Shown one piece after another: positions 21,313 to 30,291 of a DNA stretch of 64,000 bases. The stretch lies in the NCBI RefSeq assembly GCF_003814875.1, contig NZ_RKQF01000001.1, positions 4,030,001 through 4,094,000 on the forward strand. Reading direction: 5' to 3'. A model generated the notes under the pieces. That model saw only the letters and a list, made by a program, of their open reading frames with translations, was not told where the DNA came from and did not search any database. Position 1 is the first letter of the stretch. Each line of letters opens with the position of its first letter. Origin of the DNA: Streptomyces sp. Ag109_O5-1 (GTDB lineage: Bacteria > Actinomycetota > Actinomycetes > Streptomycetales > Streptomycetaceae). Position numbers and translations under genes: made by a program.

Positions 21313-21345
21313 ACGTGCCGTTCCGGTTGAACAGAAACGGCACGT
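21313..21345 (-). terminator. Hairpin after DHA2 exporter
   Basis: A 10-bp stem (21313-21322 with 21336-21345) and a 13-nt loop lie 34 bp downstream of the exporter stop and before the DUF2127 start. No T run; probable weak terminator. Confidence 0.5.
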
Positions 21346-21378
21346 TAGTGGATGTGGGTGACAAGCGGGGGTGAGGGG

Positions 21379-23064
21379 TCACTGCACCGCGGCGTCCACC
21401 GGCTCCCGCTCCTCGGCCTCGGCCTCCGCTGCTGCCTCCGCCTCCGCCTTCTCACGGCCCGGCAGCAACACCGCGACCAGCACGGTCCCCACGCCCAGGA
21501 TCACCGCGCCGACCAGGCTGGTGTGCGCCACGGCATGGGCGAAGGAGGAGCCGACGGCGTCGGCCATCTGCCGTGCGCCCTGCGCCAGTTGCTGGGCCTG
21601 CACCTTCAACTGGGCAGCCTGCTGTGGGTCGGTGGCCTGCGCCGCCTGGGCCGCGACCTGCTTCGCCTTCTCGCCGATGCCCTGGGCGACCGCGTAACCG
21701 GCGCCGACCGAGTCCTGGGCGGTGGCGAGCGTGCCCGCGGGCAGCTTGCTGCCGCCGGTGGCGTCGGCGAGGTGGTCGCCGTACGACGTCGACAGGAGCG
21801 AACCGAGGATGGCGATGCCGAGGGAGCCGCCGAGCTCCAGCGAGGTGTCGTTCACGGCGCCGCCGACGCCCAGTTCGGACTCCGGGAAGGCGCCCATGAT
21901 CGCGTCGGTGCAGGGCGAGAGCGCCAGCCCGATGGCGAGGCCCAGGACGATCAGCGGGGCGACGAAGTCGCCGTAGGCCGAGGATCCGTCCACACGGGTC
22001 AGCAGCGCGAGCGCGGTCGTGCCGCCGACCATGCCCGCCGTGACCGTCCACTTCATGCCGACGCGCGGGGTGAGCCAGCCGGTGAGGGCCGAGCCCACGA
22101 AGACCGCGCCGGCCAACGGCAGCATCCGCACACCGGTGCCCAGGGCGTCGTAGCCGAGGACGAACTGGAGGTGCTGGGTGAGGTAGTAGAAGGCACCGAA
22201 GACGGCGAGGAAGAAGAGGGCGACGGCGAGGTTGGAACCGGCGAAGCGGCGGTGGGCGAAGCGGCGGACGTCCAGGACCGGGCGCGGGTGGCGCAGCTCC
22301 CACAGGACGAAGGCGACGAGACCGACGCCCGCGACGACCGCCGCCGTGACGGCCCTGACGCCCCAGCCGAAGTGCGGCCCCTCGATGATCATGTAGACCA
22401 GCGAGCCGATCCAGAGCACGGAGAGCAGCCCGCCGACGTAGTCGATCCGGTCGTGGTGACCGGCCTTGGACGGCGGTACGAGGACGAGCGCGCCGACGAT
22501 GGCGACGGCCGCGATCGGCACGTTGATGAGGAAGGTCGAGGACCAGCCGTGGTCGCGCAGCAGGGCGCCGGCGACCACCGGTCCGGCGGCGATGGCGAGC
22601 CCGGCGGTGGCGGTCCAGAGCGTGATCGCCTTGGCCCGCTCGGCACGCGGGAAGGTCGCGGCCAGCAGGGAGAGGGTGGCGGGCATGATCAGGGCGGCAC
22701 CGGTGCCCATCACGGCACGGGCCGCGATCACGGTCGTGGCGCTGTCGGCGAGGTACCCGAAGACGGCCCCACCGCCGAACACGACCAGGCCCAGGATGAG
22801 CGCTCCCCGGCGGCTGTACTTGTCGCCGATCGCGCCGAGCAGCAGCATCAGGGCCGCGTACGGGACGGTGTAGCCGTCGATGACCCACTGCAGGTCGGAA
22901 CTGCTGAGCCCCAGGTCGGTGGTCATGTCGGGCGCGGCGACCGTGAGGGCGGTGTTGGCCATCACGATGATCAGCAGGCTCAGACAGAGGACGAGCAGCG
23001 CCCACCAGCGGCGCGGGTACGGCCGCTGCGTCCTCTCGACCGGTTCGTTGACGACGAGTCGCAT
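21379..23064 (-). CDS. MFS multidrug exporter, DHA2 (14-helix) family
   Basis: A 561-residue proton-coupled exporter of the EmrB/QacA type. It has the start WWALLVLCLSLLIIVMANTA, motif A GDKYSRRG, motif C in AGPVVAGALL and about 14 hydrophobic segments. The C-terminal half carries an Ala/Gln-rich loop (QAAQATDPQQAAQL) and an Ala/Glu-rich tail. ATG 23064 was chosen because the longer reading crosses the operator region. It is divergent from a TetR gene with three operators between them, the classic layout of a substrate-induced efflux pump. The substrate is unknown. Confidence 0.93.
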   Translation of the reverse strand: MRLVVNEPVERTQRPYPRRWWALLVLCLSLLIIVMANTALTVAAPDMTTDLGLSSSDLQWVIDGYTVPYAALMLLLGAIGDKYSRRGALILGLVVFGGGAVFGYLADSATTVIAARAVMGTGAALIMPATLSLLAATFPRAERAKAITLWTATAGLAIAAGPVVAGALLRDHGWSSTFLINVPIAAVAIVGALVLVPPSKAGHHDRIDYVGGLLSVLWIGSLVYMIIEGPHFGWGVRAVTAAVVAGVGLVAFVLWELRHPRPVLDVRRFAHRRFAGSNLAVALFFLAVFGAFYYLTQHLQFVLGYDALGTGVRMLPLAGAVFVGSALTGWLTPRVGMKWTVTAGMVGGTTALALLTRVDGSSAYGDFVAPLIVLGLAIGLALSPCTDAIMGAFPESELGVGGAVNDTSLELGGSLGIAILGSLLSTSYGDHLADATGGSKLPAGTLATAQDSVGAGYAVAQGIGEKAKQVAAQAAQATDPQQAAQLKVQAQQLAQGARQMADAVGSSFAHAVAHTSLVGAVILGVGTVLVAVLLPGREKAEAEAAAEAEAEEREPVDAAVQ

Positions 23065-23097
23065 GGCAGGGATCGCCTTCCTCACGCACGACAGAAC

Positions 23098-23161
23098 TTG
23101 CACAGTGGCGTGCAATTGCACAACCATGTGCAATGTAAGCCAACTGCACAGGAGTGTGCAA
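23098..23161. promoter_or_regulatory. Three 18-bp palindromic operators (TTGCAC-N6-GTGCAA)
   Basis: Perfect inverted repeats lie at 23098-23115 and 23116-23133, directly abutting. A third copy with one changed base (CTGCAC) lies at 23144-23161. They fill the gap between the divergent exporter and TetR genes and are the probable TetR binding sites. The third overlaps the possible ribosome site AGGAG and touches ATG 23162. Confidence 0.85.
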
Positions 23162-23845
23162 ATGAAGGAGGTGAAGCACTTGCGGAGGGAACGTGAGCGC
23201 GCTCGCCGGGCAGGCACAATGGCAGCCATGACCACGGGTAACACCGGCGCAGGCTCCCGCGCCGACGCGAACCGGCGCCGCATCCTCGACGTCGCCCTCG
23301 CCGAGCTGCTGCGCGACCCCGACGCCTCGATGGACCAGATCGCGCGTGCGGCAGGAGTCGTACGGCGGACCGTGTACGGCCACTTCCCCAGCCGCGAGGC
23401 GCTGATCGGCACGCTCGTCGACGAGGCGGTGGAAGCGCTGGCGGCCGCGGACGCGGGGGCTCGCAGGGAGACGGCGGGCCCGGCGGAGGCGGTGGCCCGG
23501 TCGGTGCTCGCGGTCTGGGAGATCGCCGACCGCTACCGGCTGCTGGTGGGCCTCGCCCAGCGCACGGTCACCGTGCAGGGCATCCGCGACCGGCTGGCGC
23601 CACTGCGCGAGAACAAGACGGCGGCCCTGCGACGCGGCCTCGACGAGGGCGTGTTCAGCTCACCGCTGCCGGCGCCGGCACTGGCGTATGTGCACGAACA
23701 GCTGCTGTTCGCGGTGATGGAGGCGGTGAACGACGGCCTGCTGGACGCGAAGGAGGCGGGCCGCTCCGCCGCGGTCAGCGCACTGACGGCGGCGGGCGTG
23801 CCCGCCTCCAAGGCCACCGAGCTGGTGGCCGAGTTGAGCGAGTAG
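23162..23845 (+). CDS. TetR family repressor of the adjacent exporter
   Basis: A TetR regulator with HTH MDQIARAAGVVRRTVYGHF and a C-terminal ligand-binding domain. The start is uncertain. ATG 23162 (227 residues) has AGGAG upstream but lies against the third operator; TTG 23180 follows AAGGAGG; ATG 23228 (MTTGNTGAGS, 205 residues) is where family members usually begin but lacks a ribosome site. It probably represses both itself and the divergent DHA2 exporter through the three palindromes. Confidence 0.9.
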   Translation: MKEVKHLRRERERARRAGTMAAMTTGNTGAGSRADANRRRILDVALAELLRDPDASMDQIARAAGVVRRTVYGHFPSREALIGTLVDEAVEALAAADAGARRETAGPAEAVARSVLAVWEIADRYRLLVGLAQRTVTVQGIRDRLAPLRENKTAALRRGLDEGVFSSPLPAPALAYVHEQLLFAVMEAVNDGLLDAKEAGRSAAVSALTAAGVPASKATELVAELSE

Positions 23846-23870
23846 CGGTTTTCTGCCGGCGGACATGCAT

Positions 23871-23968
23871 CCGGGCGGCTGAGCAACGGGGGGAGTTCTC
23901 AGCCGCCCGGAGAGCGGTGACCGGACGGCCGGCCCGGGTTCAGGCCGGGCCGGACGTCCGGTGTCTTT
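23871..23968. terminator. Double terminator between convergent tetR and dctA
   Basis: Two hairpins: a 13-bp stem (23871-23883 with 23898-23910), and an 18-bp stem with one mismatch (23920-23937 with 23945-23962), the second followed by GTCTTT. They separate tetR (plus) from dctA (minus). Confidence 0.8.
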
Positions 23969-23981
23969 CGGGAGGCGGCGG

Positions 23982-25352
23982 CTAGGCCTTGGCCAACTCC
24001 TCGCGCTGCTCGGGCAGTTCGGGCTTCACGTCCGCGCCCTCGTCCAGCAGTGTCGTCTCGTCGAACGGCAGCTCACCGGCGAGCACCTGCTGCATCCGGG
24101 CCTTGTCGATGTCCTTGGTCCAGGTGCCGATCAGGACGGTGGCGACGGAGTTGCCCGCGAAGTTCGTCAGGGCGCGGGCCTCGCTCATGAAGCGGTCGAT
24201 ACCGACGATCAGGCCGACACCGTCGACCAGCGCGGGCTTGTGCGACTGCAGACCACCGGCCAGCGTGGCCAGACCGGCGCCGCTGACGCCCGCCGCACCC
24301 TTGGAGGCCAGCAGCAGGAAGAGCAGCAGCGGGATCTGCTCACCGACCGACATCGGCGTACCGAGGGCGTCGGCGATGTAGAGGGACGCCATGGTCATGT
24401 AGATCATGGTGCCGTCGAGGTTGAAGGAGTAGCCGGTCGGGACGGTGATACCGACCACGGCCTTGCTGACACCCAGGTGCTCCATCTTCGCGATGAGCCG
24501 CGGCAGCGCGGACTCGGAGGAGGAGGTGGACAGGATCAGCAGGAACTCACGGGCGAGGTACTTGAACAGCGTGAAGATGTTCAGTCCGGCGACGATCCGC
24601 AGTATCGCGCCGAGCACCACGAAGACGAAGAGCACACAGGTCACGTAGAAGCCGAGCATCAGCACGGCGAGGCTCTTGAGCGCGTCGATCCCGGCGGACC
24701 CGACGACGGCCGCGATGGCGCCGAACGCACCGATCGGCGCGGCCCACATGATCATGCCCAGAATGCGGAAGACGAGCCGCTGGATGTGCTCGACACCGCG
24801 CAGCACCGGCTGCCCGACCGACCCCATGGCCTGCAGCGCGAACCCGGCGAGCAGCGCGATGAGCAGCGTCTGCAGCACCTGCCCCTCCGTGAAGGCGGAG
24901 ACGAAGGTGGTCGGAATGATCGACAGCACGAAGTCGACCGGGCCGAGCGCCTCGGAGTCCACCTGGCTGTGCCCGGAGGCCTTGATGGCGTTGGTGAGGT
25001 GCAGCCCGTCACCGGGGTGCAGGATGTTGCCGACGACGAGCCCGATGCTCAGCGCGACCAGCGACATCACCAGGAAGTAGCCGAGCGCGATACCGCCGAC
25101 GGCACCGACCTTGGCGGCCTTCCGTACGGAGCCGATACCGAGCACGATCGTGCAGAAGATGATCGGCGAGATCATCATCTTGATGAGGTTGACGAAGCCG
25201 GTGCCGAGGGGCTTGAGCTGGACACCGGCGTCGGGCCAGACGAGGCCCACGACGATACCCAGCGCCACCGCGGCGATCACCGCGATGTAGAGGTAATGGG
25301 TGCGGTCTCTCTTAACGGCGGGTGCGGCTGGTGCCGTAGGCGTCGTCGTCAC
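23982..25352 (-). CDS. dctA: Dicarboxylate:cation symporter (DctA, DAACS family)
   Basis: A 456-residue carrier for C4-dicarboxylates such as succinate, fumarate and malate. Features are the Ser-rich hairpin loop STSSSESALPRL, the helix-7 motif YSFNLDGTMIYM, the second hairpin SKGAAGVSGAG, and GIDRFMSEARALTNFAGN with the conserved Asp/Asn pair. GTG 25352 is preceded by GGAGG at 25359-25363; the longer frame to 25556 runs through the intergenic region. It is divergent from a CitA/CitB-type sensor and regulator, which probably control it, as DctB/DctD or DcuS/DcuR do elsewhere. Confidence 0.93.
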   Translation of the reverse strand: MTTTPTAPAAPAVKRDRTHYLYIAVIAAVALGIVVGLVWPDAGVQLKPLGTGFVNLIKMMISPIIFCTIVLGIGSVRKAAKVGAVGGIALGYFLVMSLVALSIGLVVGNILHPGDGLHLTNAIKASGHSQVDSEALGPVDFVLSIIPTTFVSAFTEGQVLQTLLIALLAGFALQAMGSVGQPVLRGVEHIQRLVFRILGMIMWAAPIGAFGAIAAVVGSAGIDALKSLAVLMLGFYVTCVLFVFVVLGAILRIVAGLNIFTLFKYLAREFLLILSTSSSESALPRLIAKMEHLGVSKAVVGITVPTGYSFNLDGTMIYMTMASLYIADALGTPMSVGEQIPLLLFLLLASKGAAGVSGAGLATLAGGLQSHKPALVDGVGLIVGIDRFMSEARALTNFAGNSVATVLIGTWTKDIDKARMQQVLAGELPFDETTLLDEGADVKPELPEQREELAKA

Positions 25353-25535
25353 GGCTCGCCTCCTTGACGTCTTCGTCGGTACGACCGGCGTGCGGCTCAC
25401 GTCCGGGGGATGGGGCTGGGGATGCGGCTTTCGAGGGGCGGGAAGCGATGGCCGGAACCGAGTGTCCGACTTCCGTTCATTCCTCGTTGCGGTGACTATC
25501 TCCTGCTCTGTGAGGCCGGTCACCCTTGTGTTCAT

Positions 25536-25566
25536 TGAGTACATCGGCGCGTACATCGGTGAGTAC
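25536..25566. promoter_or_regulatory. Direct repeats between dctA and the two-component system
   Basis: TGAGTAC occurs at 25536-25542 and 25560-25566, and GTACATCGG at 25539-25547 and 25551-25559. The spacings are 24 and 12 bp, close to whole helical turns. They lie 50 to 80 bp upstream of the kinase start and are a candidate response-regulator site. Confidence 0.4.
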
Positions 25567-25615
25567 CGGGTCTCTGAACGGAAGCGGCGTCAGCCCGGCG
25601 AGGCACACTGACTCC

Positions 25616-27238
25616 ATGCACTTCCCCCGTGTCCCGAGACCTCGCAGCCTGGCCGGGCAGCTCTTCGCCATGCAGGCCGTGCTCATAGCGGTGGTCGTGG
25701 CCGGGTACGCGCTGTTCACCTACGTCAGCGACCGCCACCAGGCCGAGGACGCGGCGACCCGCCAGGCGACGGCGGTGGCCCGCTCGGTCGCCGACGCGCC
25801 TTCCGTCCGTACGGCGATCCACACGAAGAACCCCTCGGCTCTGCTCCAGCCGTACGCCCTCCAGGTCATGCGGGACACCGGGGTCGACTTCATCACGATC
25901 ATGACCCCGGACGGCATCCGCTGGACGCACCCCGACCCGACCCAGATCGGCAGGCGGTACCTCGGCCACATCGACGCGGCCCAGCACGGCCACACCTTCA
26001 GCGAGACCTACAAGGGCACCCTGGGCGCGTCGGTGCGCACGGTGACCCCCGTGGAGGAGAACGGCCGGGTGATCGGCCTGGTGAGCGCCGGCATCAAGGT
26101 GGAGGCGATCAGCCAGCGGGTCCAGGAGCAGGTCACGGCGCTGCTCGGGGTGGCGGCGGGCGCCCTGCTGCTGGGCGCACTGGGCACGTACGTCGTCAAC
26201 GCCCGCCTGCGCCGCCACACCCACGGCATGAACGCGGCGGAACTGAGCCGGATGCACGACTACCACGAGGCGGCGCTGCACGCGGTGCGCGAGGGATTGC
26301 TGATGCTGGACGGGCAGTTCCGGGTGGCGCTGATCAACGACGGGGGTCGGGAGCTGCTGGGAGTGGGCTCGGAAGGGGACGTGATCGGACACTCGGTCGC
26401 CGAACTGGGCCTGCCGGCCCCGCTGACCGGAGCGCTGCTGGCCTCCGAGCCGCGGGTGGACGAGGTGCATCTGACGGCGGACCGGGTCCTGGTGGTGAAC
26501 ACCTCGCCGGTGTCGGGCGGCGAGCGCCGCGGAACGGTGGTCACCCTCCGCGACGTAACCGAACTCCAGTCCCTGATGGGCGAGTTGGACTCGGAGCGGG
26601 GCTTCACGCAGGCGCTGCGCTCGCAGGCCCACGAGGCGGCGAACCGGCTGCACACGGTCGTCTCGCTGATCGAGCTGGGGAGGGCTTCGGAGGCGGTCGA
26701 CTTCGCGACGGCGGAGCTGGAACTGGCCCAGGCGCTGACCGACCAGGTGGTGGCGGCGGTCAGCGAACCGGTCCTGGCCGCCCTCCTCCTGGGCAAGACG
26801 GCCCAGGCGAACGAGCGGGGCGTCGAGCTGGTGGTCTCGGACGAGAGCCGGCTGGATGACGGTTTGCTACCGGAGAGCCTGTCGGCGCGCGATCTGGTGA
26901 CGATTCTCGGCAACCTGATCGACAACGCGGTGGACGCGGCTCAGGGGTCGGTGGGGGCGCGTGTGACAGTGACCGCTTACGCGGAGGATGCCGAACTGGT
27001 GATGAGGGTGACGGACACGGGGACGGGCGTGGACCCCGCCCATGCGGAGCTGGTCTTCCAACGCGGCTTCTCGACAAAGCCGGCGGGGCCGGGCGGCCGG
27101 GGGCTGGGCCTGGCACTCGTACGCCAGGCGGTGACCCGCCTGGAGGGCACGCTGACCGTGACGGAGGCACCCGGGGGCGGGGCGGTGTTCGAAGTACGGC
27201 TGCCGTTGCGGGCGTCGGTGGCGGGGGGTGAGGAGTGA
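25616..27238 (+). CDS. Sensor histidine kinase, CitA/DcuS type
   Basis: A 540-residue membrane sensor. TM1 (near residues 17-37) and TM2 (near 170-192) flank an extracellular sCache/PAS domain with GVDFITIMTPDGIRWTHPDP, typical of citrate or dicarboxylate sensors. A cytoplasmic PAS follows. The phosphoacceptor His339 is in QAHEAANRLHTVVSLIELG, the CitA-family form, and the ATPase has NLIDNAVDA and DTGTGVDP. Transcribed away from dctA and coupled to the regulator gene by a TGATG overlap. Confidence 0.92.
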   Translation: MHFPRVPRPRSLAGQLFAMQAVLIAVVVAGYALFTYVSDRHQAEDAATRQATAVARSVADAPSVRTAIHTKNPSALLQPYALQVMRDTGVDFITIMTPDGIRWTHPDPTQIGRRYLGHIDAAQHGHTFSETYKGTLGASVRTVTPVEENGRVIGLVSAGIKVEAISQRVQEQVTALLGVAAGALLLGALGTYVVNARLRRHTHGMNAAELSRMHDYHEAALHAVREGLLMLDGQFRVALINDGGRELLGVGSEGDVIGHSVAELGLPAPLTGALLASEPRVDEVHLTADRVLVVNTSPVSGGERRGTVVTLRDVTELQSLMGELDSERGFTQALRSQAHEAANRLHTVVSLIELGRASEAVDFATAELELAQALTDQVVAAVSEPVLAALLLGKTAQANERGVELVVSDESRLDDGLLPESLSARDLVTILGNLIDNAVDAAQGSVGARVTVTAYAEDAELVMRVTDTGTGVDPAHAELVFQRGFSTKPAGPGGRGLGLALVRQAVTRLEGTLTVTEAPGGGAVFEVRLPLRASVAGGEE

Positions 27239-27921
27239 TGACCGGTGAACCGATCCGGGTGCTGGTGGTGGAGGACGATCCGGTCGCCGCGGACGCGCAC
27301 GTGATGTACGTGGACCGGGTGCCGGGGTTCGTGGCGGTGGGCAAGGCGCACACAGGAGCGGAGGCCCGGCGGATCCTCGACCGCACCCCGGTGGACCTGC
27401 TGCTCCTGGACCTGCACCTGCCGGACGTGCACGGCCTGCAGTTCGCCCGGTCGCTACGCGCGGCGGGCCATCAGGCGGACGTCATAGCGGTGACATCGGC
27501 GCGGGACCTGGCGGTGGTACGGGAGGGCGTCTCGCTGGGCGTAGTCCAGTACGTCCTGAAGCCGTTCACCTTCGCGACCCTCCGCGACCGCCTGACCCGG
27601 TACTCGGAATTCCGCGCGGCGGTGGGCGAGGCAAGCGGCCAGGACGAGGTGGACCGGGCGCTGGCTGCACTGCGGGCACCTTCGCCGGCGGCGCTTCCGA
27701 AGGGGTTGAGTGCGCCGACTTTGGAGCGGGTCACTGTGGCCTTGCGGGAGGCGGAGGAGGGGCTGACCGCGGCGGCGCTGGCGGAGAGCGTGGGGATCTC
27801 TCGGATCACGGCCCGGCGCTATCTGGAGCATTTGGTTGAGGCGGGGCGGGCTGGGCGGAGTCCGTTGTACGGGCAGGTGGGGAGGCCGGAGTTGGTTTAC
27901 CGGTGGGGGCGGGGGCGGTAG
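27238..27921 (+). CDS. Response regulator, CitB/DcuR type
   Basis: A 227-residue response regulator. The receiver domain has acidic Asp13/Asp14, phosphoacceptor Asp58 (LLLLDLHLPD) and Lys108 (VLKPF). The C-terminal HTH (LAESVGISRITARRYLEHLVEAG) matches the CitB/DcuR family. ATG 27238 overlaps the kinase stop (TGATG), with GAGGAG directly upstream. The likely target is dctA. Its last 116 bp lie antisense to the end of the STAND gene. Confidence 0.9.
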   Translation: MTGEPIRVLVVEDDPVAADAHVMYVDRVPGFVAVGKAHTGAEARRILDRTPVDLLLLDLHLPDVHGLQFARSLRAAGHQADVIAVTSARDLAVVREGVSLGVVQYVLKPFTFATLRDRLTRYSEFRAAVGEASGQDEVDRALAALRAPSPAALPKGLSAPTLERVTVALREAEEGLTAAALAESVGISRITARRYLEHLVEAGRAGRSPLYGQVGRPELVYRWGRGR

Positions 27922-30238
27922 GGACGGAGGTGTCGAGCTCGGCGGCGTAAGCACGGACTTCGGCTGCTTCGACGGGGGCGTTTGCGCGGGCATAGGCTTC
28001 GGCGGCCTGGAGAAAGGCGGTGCGGGCCGCAGCGAGACGATGTGCGCTCTTCTGAGTGAAGGCCAGGTTGTACAAGGCCACTCCCTCGCCGTACCAGTCC
28101 TCGAACTCCCTGCGGATCTCAATCGACTTGGTAAACGCCTCGATCGCCTCGTCGGTCCGTCCTAGCACCTGTAGGGCATTGCCAAGGTTGTTCACCGCGA
28201 TGGCCACGCGGTGACGGTCTCCAGCGGCCGCGTGCAGATCGCGGGCCCGGATGAGGGCCTCGATCGCCCCTTCTGTTCGGCCCGCCTCGTACAACGCCCA
28301 ACCGAGGCTGTTCCAGGCCATGGCCTCACGGTGTCGGTTCCCAGCGGCCGCATGCAGGTCGCGAGATCGACTCAGGGTCTCGATCGCTTCTTCGACCCGA
28401 CCTGCCTCTCTCAAAGCGCTGCCGAGGTTGTTCCACGCGTTGGCCTCGCCTTCGCGGTATTCACCGGCCTTGAACAACTCACGGGCCCGGGCGTGTGCCT
28501 CGATGGCCTCGTCTGCCCGGCCCACTTCTCTCATGGCACTGCCAAGGTTGTTCCACGCAATGCCCTCACGAACGTGGTCCCCGGTCTGGTTGCAGGCATC
28601 GCGCGCAAGCCGCGCTGTAGCGATCATGTCGTCGAAATACCGTCGCCAGTGCAGGTACTCCGCCAGGCTCAGGGCGAGGCGCACCGCATTGCCGGAGAAC
28701 CTCGCCTCCCGCGCCCACCCCACCGCCGCCACCAGACCCACACGCTCAGCGTCCAGCCACGCCAAGGCCTCCTCCCGCAGCACGAACCACTCCGGCATTG
28801 GCATCCCAGGCAGCCACCGCAATCGGATGTCAGCGGCGTTGGTCCGCCGTAGGTAGAGCCCCAGGACCCGATCCCGGGCCGCCTCCCCCTCCTCCCGCAA
28901 CCCCACATCCCCCGCCGCCACACCCACCCCATAGACCCGCACCAAGTCATGCAACCGCCACCATGCCCGGCCGCTCCCCCGCTCGACGAGGTGCGCACGA
29001 GCCAGTGCCCTCAGGTTCCGCAGCGGAGGAGCATCAGTCCCCATCAGCACGGCGGCAACCTCGTCACTCACCTCGGGCCCAGGCGCAAGGGCGAGCAGGC
29101 GCAGCAGCCGGGCCTGCTCGGGCGACAGCCGGCGGTACGACAGCTCGAAGGCGGCGCGGACACTGCGCTCGCCGTCATCGAGATGGACGAGCCGGTCGTG
29201 CGAAGCCTCCAGCTCGCCGACGAGTTCCGCGACCGGCATACCCGGGTCCTCGGCCAACAGCGCGACCGCGATCTGAAGAGCCAGGGGCAGATGTCCGCAC
29301 AGGTCGGCGAGTTGTCCGGCGGCCTCGGTGTCATCCGCCACGCGCCTGTCCTCCGGATCGGCGATCCTCAGGGCCAGGTCGAGAAGTCGCCGTGCCTCCT
29401 CGGGTGTGAGCTGATCCAACGGCACAAGCCGCGCTCCGAGTTGGGGAAGCCGGTCGCGTGACGTCACCAGCACCCGATGCCTCCCCTCCCCCGGCAGCAA
29501 TGGCCGCACCTGATCCGGCGACGAAGCATTGTCGGCCAGCACCAGCACCGCACCCCGTTCTCGCGCCCGCTCGGCGAGCACCGACCGATAGAGAACCGCC
29601 CGGTCATCGGCCGTAGCCGGGATGTGCTGCGGCAGAACTCCGAGCGCCCTCAGCAGCGACTGGAGAGCCTGGTCGGCGCTGACCGGCTGCTCGTCGTACC
29701 CGTGCAGGTCGACGAAGAGCACCCCGCCCGGGAACCACCCTTTCCCACACGCCAGATGCGCGGTCTCGACAGCGAGCGCCGTCTTGCCGATGCCGCCGAG
29801 CCCCGACAAGGCAGTGACGAGGACCGCGGCGGAATCGTCGAGCGCACGCAGCAGCTCGGACGTCTCGTCCTTCCGCCCGGTGAACCCACCGGGCCGCGGC
29901 GGCAGCGAGGCCAACGCCTCCGGCGCAGCGGGGCCCCCGCTCTGCTGGATCACGACCTGAACCCCGACCACCTCACGCAGAAAGACCCCACCACGGAAGT
30001 CGGAGTGATCACCGCCGTACCAGGTAGCAGCACTACCCGGCACATACCGCTCCATGGCAGCCGCAACGGCACCCGCAACCCTCGGATCCCCGCCGAGCAA
30101 CTCCGCAACCCGGTCACCCCAGGCCTGTAACGCCTCCGGCCTGCGCGAATCGTTCGCCGCTTCGGCCAGCACCCGTCCGGCATCGCCACCCGCGCCCTCG
30201 GCCAGGGCCGCCAGCAAAGCCGACAAAGCCGCTCTCAT
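27806..30238 (-). CDS. NB-ARC/TPR STAND protein (NLR-like), no enzymatic effector visible
   Basis: An 810-residue STAND ATPase. Residues 1-70 form a small helical, Ala-rich domain of unknown role. A short linker GGDHSDFRGGVF is followed by LPPRPGGFTGR, which opens the NB-ARC module: Walker A GLGGIGKT, VLVLADNASS, sensor TSRDRL and CGHLPLALQIAVAL. A winged-helix region and TPRs follow, with at least four repeats of exactly 40 residues (WNNLGSALREAGR). A Pro-rich tail ends the protein. Such proteins oligomerise on ligand binding to switch on an effector. The membrane protein gene just upstream in the same direction is a possible partner. Confidence 0.88.
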   Translation of the reverse strand: MRAALSALLAALAEGAGGDAGRVLAEAANDSRRPEALQAWGDRVAELLGGDPRVAGAVAAAMERYVPGSAATWYGGDHSDFRGGVFLREVVGVQVVIQQSGGPAAPEALASLPPRPGGFTGRKDETSELLRALDDSAAVLVTALSGLGGIGKTALAVETAHLACGKGWFPGGVLFVDLHGYDEQPVSADQALQSLLRALGVLPQHIPATADDRAVLYRSVLAERARERGAVLVLADNASSPDQVRPLLPGEGRHRVLVTSRDRLPQLGARLVPLDQLTPEEARRLLDLALRIADPEDRRVADDTEAAGQLADLCGHLPLALQIAVALLAEDPGMPVAELVGELEASHDRLVHLDDGERSVRAAFELSYRRLSPEQARLLRLLALAPGPEVSDEVAAVLMGTDAPPLRNLRALARAHLVERGSGRAWWRLHDLVRVYGVGVAAGDVGLREEGEAARDRVLGLYLRRTNAADIRLRWLPGMPMPEWFVLREEALAWLDAERVGLVAAVGWAREARFSGNAVRLALSLAEYLHWRRYFDDMIATARLARDACNQTGDHVREGIAWNNLGSAMREVGRADEAIEAHARARELFKAGEYREGEANAWNNLGSALREAGRVEEAIETLSRSRDLHAAAGNRHREAMAWNSLGWALYEAGRTEGAIEALIRARDLHAAAGDRHRVAIAVNNLGNALQVLGRTDEAIEAFTKSIEIRREFEDWYGEGVALYNLAFTQKSAHRLAAARTAFLQAAEAYARANAPVEAAEVRAYAAELDTSVPTAPAPTGKPTPASPPARTTDSAQPAPPQPNAPDSAGP
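28141..28620 (-). repeat. Four 120-bp tandem repeats encoding TPRs
   Basis: The TPR part of the minus-strand STAND gene is repetitive at DNA level with an exact 120-bp period. Matching segments beginning ATCGC or ATGGC and ending GAGGTTGTTC-like start near 28141, 28261, 28381 and 28501. Similarity beyond protein constraint suggests recent duplication or recombination. Confidence 0.7.
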
Positions 30239-30291
30239 GCGCCGTTCCGTTCCCCGATGCCCTCTGATGCGTGAGCATCAACGGTACGGCG

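Noticed and set aside
21352-23196. 614-codon plus-strand ORF opposite the DHA2 exporter
   Set aside because: Asp/Gly/Arg-rich translation; the exporter on the other strand has clear MFS motifs.
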